Shown: one piece after another, positions 5,933-7,999 of the stretch
How the letters are laid out: every line of letters begins with the position of its first letter
Numbering within the stretch: position 1 is the first letter of the stretch
DNA from: Actinomycetes bacterium
GTDB lineage: Bacteria > Actinomycetota > Coriobacteriia > Anaerosomatales > Anaerosomataceae
Assembly (NCBI GenBank): GCA_021850085.1
Contig: JAJZRZ010000072.1
Coordinates: 1 to 7,999, forward strand
Direction: 5' to 3'
DNA: 7,999 nucleotides
Notes under the pieces: generated by a model
What the model was told of the DNA's origin: nothing
Database searches by the model: none
Seen by the model: the letters and a program-made list of their open reading frames with translations, nothing else
Program-made: the position numbers and the translations under genes

Positions 5933-7294
5933 ATGTCCAGGACTCGTTTCATCATCGTGTCGCTCGCCCTTGACGCGCTGCTCGTCAACGTCGCCGTAGT
6001 CGGGGCGTTCTTCGTGCGCTTCGGCGGAGAGCTGCCGTCCTTCAACTTCGGCGCGTACGCCGGCCTGTGGCCGCTGATCACCGCGATCTACCTTGGCGCG
6101 GGTTACGTGTTCGGACTCTACGAGCCGGAGCGCACCGAGGGGTCGTGGGAGCTCGCGCGCGCTGTGATCCAGGCGGTCACGCTGGGGACGCTGCTCACCG
6201 CGGCCGTCGCGTTCTTTGCGGGTCCCCGCTTCTTCAGCTTCAGCCGTCTCGTGATCGTCATCGCCTGGGTGCTGCAGTTCGCGCTGCTCGTGGGGTGGCG
6301 CGCCGCGCTGCTGCGGTTCACCGCGGTTCTGTGGCCGCAGCAGCGGATACTGGTGGTCGGCACCACGCAGCTCGCCGTCGAGCTCGCTCGCGAGCTCGAG
6401 CAGCGCGCCTCGTGGGGCTATCGGGTGATAGGGCTCATCCGCCACAGCGATGCGGAGACCCCCGTGACGACCGGGCTGCCCGTCCTCGGCTACGCGGAAG
6501 ACGTCACGGGCATCATCGCGCGCGAACGGATCGACCGAGTCATTGTCGCAAGCCCCGTGGCCCTGCGCGAACTCATCGAGGACATGGCGCTCAGCAACGA
6601 GTCCGACGTGCGGGTCGAGGTCGTTCCGGAGCTGTACGAGATCTTCATCGGCACGGTCGACAGCACGATTTCGGACATCCCTCTCATGGAGATCACCCGC
6701 CCGGCCGCGCCGGGATGGTATGTGAGCGCCAAGCGCCTGCTCGACATCGCGGTCTCGGCCTCGGTGCTCGTCATCGTGAGCCCGCTGCTGCTGGTGGTGG
6801 CCTCGGTGATACTGCTCACCATGGGCTGGCCAGTGCTGTTCAGCCAGGAGCGGGTGGGGCGCAACGGCACGACCTTCAAGGTCTGGAAATTCCGCACCAT
6901 GGTGAACGATGCCGAGGCGCTTTCCGGGCCGGTCCTCGCCGAGCAGGGCGATCCTCGCATCACCCCGGTGGGGAGGTTCCTGCGCACGACGCGCATCGAT
7001 GAGTTGCCGCAGCTCGCCAACATCCTCGTGGGCGAGATGAGCTTCGTCGGCCCGAGGCCCGAGAGGCCGTTTTTCGTGGAGCAGTACGTGCGCGAGATCC
7101 CCGGCTATCGCGAGCGCTTCAAGGTGAAGCCGGGGGTCACCGGCCTCGCACAGGTGAGCGGCGGGTACGCCACAACGCCGGAGCGCAAGCTCAAGTTCGA
7201 CCTCATATACATGTATCATCAGAACCTCCTGATGGATCTTCAGATCCTTGTCGAGACCGTCCGCGTGGTCCTCACGGGCCGCGGAGCGCGATAG
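5933..7294 (+). CDS. Polyprenyl glycosylphosphotransferase (WbaP/WcaJ-like initiating sugar transferase)
   Basis: A 453-residue membrane enzyme that moves a sugar-1-phosphate from a nucleotide sugar to undecaprenyl phosphate, starting repeat-unit assembly. The domains run in the classic order. Four hydrophobic helices fill residues 5-125. A Rossmann-like CoA-binding domain follows, with ILVVGTTQLAVELA from 139. The bacterial sugar transferase domain spans about 265-452: a membrane hairpin KRLLDIAVSASVLVIVSPLL, the segment FSQERVGRNGTTF, KFRTM at 319, the catalytic Asp-Glu pair as D356-E357 in RIDELPQLANIL, FVGPRPERP and KPGVTGLAQVSG. All family landmarks are present and intact. The donor is not readable; glucose, galactose and GlcNAc-type phosphates are common in this group. 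It lies at the distal end of the glycosyltransferase series and is followed nine bases later by a ligase/polymerase-like gene. Confidence 0.95.
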   Translation: MSRTRFIIVSLALDALLVNVAVVGAFFVRFGGELPSFNFGAYAGLWPLITAIYLGAGYVFGLYEPERTEGSWELARAVIQAVTLGTLLTAAVAFFAGPRFFSFSRLVIVIAWVLQFALLVGWRAALLRFTAVLWPQQRILVVGTTQLAVELARELEQRASWGYRVIGLIRHSDAETPVTTGLPVLGYAEDVTGIIARERIDRVIVASPVALRELIEDMALSNESDVRVEVVPELYEIFIGTVDSTISDIPLMEITRPAAPGWYVSAKRLLDIAVSASVLVIVSPLLLVVASVILLTMGWPVLFSQERVGRNGTTFKVWKFRTMVNDAEALSGPVLAEQGDPRITPVGRFLRTTRIDELPQLANILVGEMSFVGPRPERPFFVEQYVREIPGYRERFKVKPGVTGLAQVSGGYATTPERKLKFDLIYMYHQNLLMDLQILVETVRVVLTGRGAR

Positions 7295-7297
7295 GAG
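7293..7297 (+). promoter_or_regulatory. Ribosome binding site that points to a TTG start at 7304
   Basis: The sequence AGGAG overlaps the stop of the upstream gene and sits six bases before TTG 7304, an ideal spacing. No comparable motif precedes the in-frame ATG at 7370, so the TTG is the better start. Confidence 0.65.
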
Positions 7298-7303
7298 CGG
7301 GCA

Positions 7304-7999
7304 TTGGCCAAAGCCACCTCGAGTAGCAAGCGCCCTTCTGTGGCTTCGGCGGCCACCACCTCTCCGCCGATGGATCTGTGGGATCGAATCGCGTGGACGT
7401 GCCTGCACCTGCTCGTGATCTTGGTCCCCATAGCGATGTCGAACCTCGGCTCGTTCAGCGCCTACGGTGTCCCGCTCACCTACGACCAGTTCGACATCGC
7501 CAAGGTGTTCTTCGAGCGTGGGCTGCTGCTGGTGGCGGTGTCGTCTTGGCTCATCGGGCTGCTGCTCCGCGGCGGGACGGTGAGGTTCACGCGTGGAGAG
7601 TGGCTTCTGCTCGCGTTTCTCGCGTGGCTGGTGCTGACCACCGTGCTGTCGGTGCATCCTCCCACGGCCATCTTCGGCAAGTACCGCCGGTTCGAGGGCC
7701 TGATCTCGTTCCTCACCTACGGAGCGGCGTTCTTCATGGCGCTGCAGCTGGCCGACCGGCCCGCGCGGATGCGCTCGCTCGCCCGGTCTCTGGTGGTCGG
7801 CGGCCTTCTGGTGACGTTGTACGGGACGCTCCAGGTGATCGGCACGGTGGACATCGCCATGGCCCGCCTCCTCCTACCCATGGCGGCGGTGCTCACGGTG
7901 CTCGGTCCTCTCGCGCTCGGCTACCTGGGGGTGATACGAGGGCGCCTCGATGAGACGATCCGGCCGGCGTACTGGATCGGTGCGGCCATCCTGCTCTTC
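7304..7999 (+). CDS. O-antigen ligase/polymerase-like polytopic membrane protein, 3' partial
   Basis: This frame is open from TTG 7304 to the window edge (232 codons, no stop), so the gene runs out to the right. After a polar, Ser/Ala-rich N-terminus of about 22 residues come at least six hydrophobic segments: IAWTCLHLLVILVPIAM, ERGLLLVAVSSWLIGLLL, EWLLLAFLAWLVLTTVLS, GLISFLTYGAAFFMALQLA, LVVGGLLVTLYGTLQVIG and LLLPMAAVLTVLGPLALGYL. The loop SVHPPTAIFGKYRRFEGL is typical of a group of large O-antigen-ligase-like (WaaL/Wzy superfamily) proteins. The diagnostic Wzy_C domain would lie beyond the edge. Expected role: joining or polymerising lipid-linked glycan on the outer face of the membrane. 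Start: TTG 7304 has AGGAG at ideal spacing; ATG 7370 would omit the N-terminal tail. The position after the initiating transferase fits this role. Ligase versus polymerase cannot be decided here. Confidence 0.8.
   Translation, partial: MAKATSSSKRPSVASAATTSPPMDLWDRIAWTCLHLLVILVPIAMSNLGSFSAYGVPLTYDQFDIAKVFFERGLLLVAVSSWLIGLLLRGGTVRFTRGEWLLLAFLAWLVLTTVLSVHPPTAIFGKYRRFEGLISFLTYGAAFFMALQLADRPARMRSLARSLVVGGLLVTLYGTLQVIGTVDIAMARLLLPMAAVLTVLGPLALGYLGVIRGRLDETIRPAYWIGAAILLF

Noticed and set aside
4106..7657. A 1183-codon open frame on the - strand opposite four genes
   Set aside because: Its codons are in exact register with those of the + genes at 3500, 4787, 5933 and 7304, which all share one frame. 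It stays open because TTA, CTA and TCA codons are rare at this GC; it ends at a Leu CTA codon at 4106-4108. The translation is rich in His, Arg, Glu and Gln with no domain, while the + strand genes carry full family motifs.
7378..7953. A + strand open frame of 191 codons near the right end
   Set aside because: It is a shadow in another frame. The overlapping frame from TTG 7304 encodes a polytopic membrane protein with recognisable ligase-like motifs and runs open to the edge; the 191-codon product is Arg/Pro/Ala-rich with no domain.
1..7999. A defence system, mobile element, CRISPR array or phage-type seroconversion module
   Set aside because: No repeats, integrase, transposase, inverted ends or nuclease-type genes were seen. 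The GtrA/GtrB-like genes are embedded in a polysaccharide cluster, not next to phage attachment genes.

Overview
The window is a dense, one-directional stretch of a surface-polysaccharide (O-antigen, capsule or cell-wall glycan type) gene cluster from a high-GC bacterium. It holds eight genes, all on the + strand. The first is cut by the left edge and the last by the right edge. There is no gene-free stretch over 300 bases; the longest gap between genes is 36 bases (4751-4786). I saw no RNA genes, mobile elements, CRISPR arrays or terminators.

Organism: GC is about 65% by eye, with frequent GTG and TTG starts and almost no TTA, CTA or TCA codons. The last gene resembles large O-antigen-ligase-like membrane proteins that I associate with Actinobacteria (Coriobacteriia-like anaerobes). 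This is a low-confidence guess, and a Gram-negative host is not excluded.

Layout. Positions 2-2529 form a nucleotide-sugar cassette: an RfbH/E1-type CDP-6-deoxy-hexulose 3-dehydrase with an exact match to the family's iron-sulfur cysteine motif and His in place of the PLP lysine, then an RmlC-family cupin epimerase, then an RfbJ/AscF-like SDR reductase. This order (3-deoxygenation, epimerisation, 4-ketoreduction) is what the CDP-L-ascarylose pathway needs. The cytidylyltransferase, the CDP-glucose 4,6-dehydratase and the E3 reductase are not in the window and should lie elsewhere. Positions 2526-4750 hold two glycosyltransferase genes: a DPM1/GtrB-like polyprenyl-phosphate glycosyltransferase with two C-terminal membrane helices, and an unusual fusion of a GT2 glycosyltransferase to a GtrA membrane domain. 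Positions 4787-7999 hold a GT4 glycosyltransferase, a WbaP/WcaJ-like initiating sugar-phosphate transferase, and the start of an O-antigen ligase/polymerase-like membrane protein.

How they work together (inference): the initiating transferase loads the first sugar-phosphate on the lipid carrier, GT4 and GT2 enzymes extend it, the first three genes supply a 3,6-dideoxyhexose, the GtrB/GtrA-type pair may make and flip a lipid-linked sugar, and the last protein polymerises or ligates the chain outside. Most junctions are 4-base stop/start overlaps or direct abutments, so the set is probably co-transcribed and translationally coupled. The main break in that pattern is at 4751-4786, near an apparent rise in GC content.
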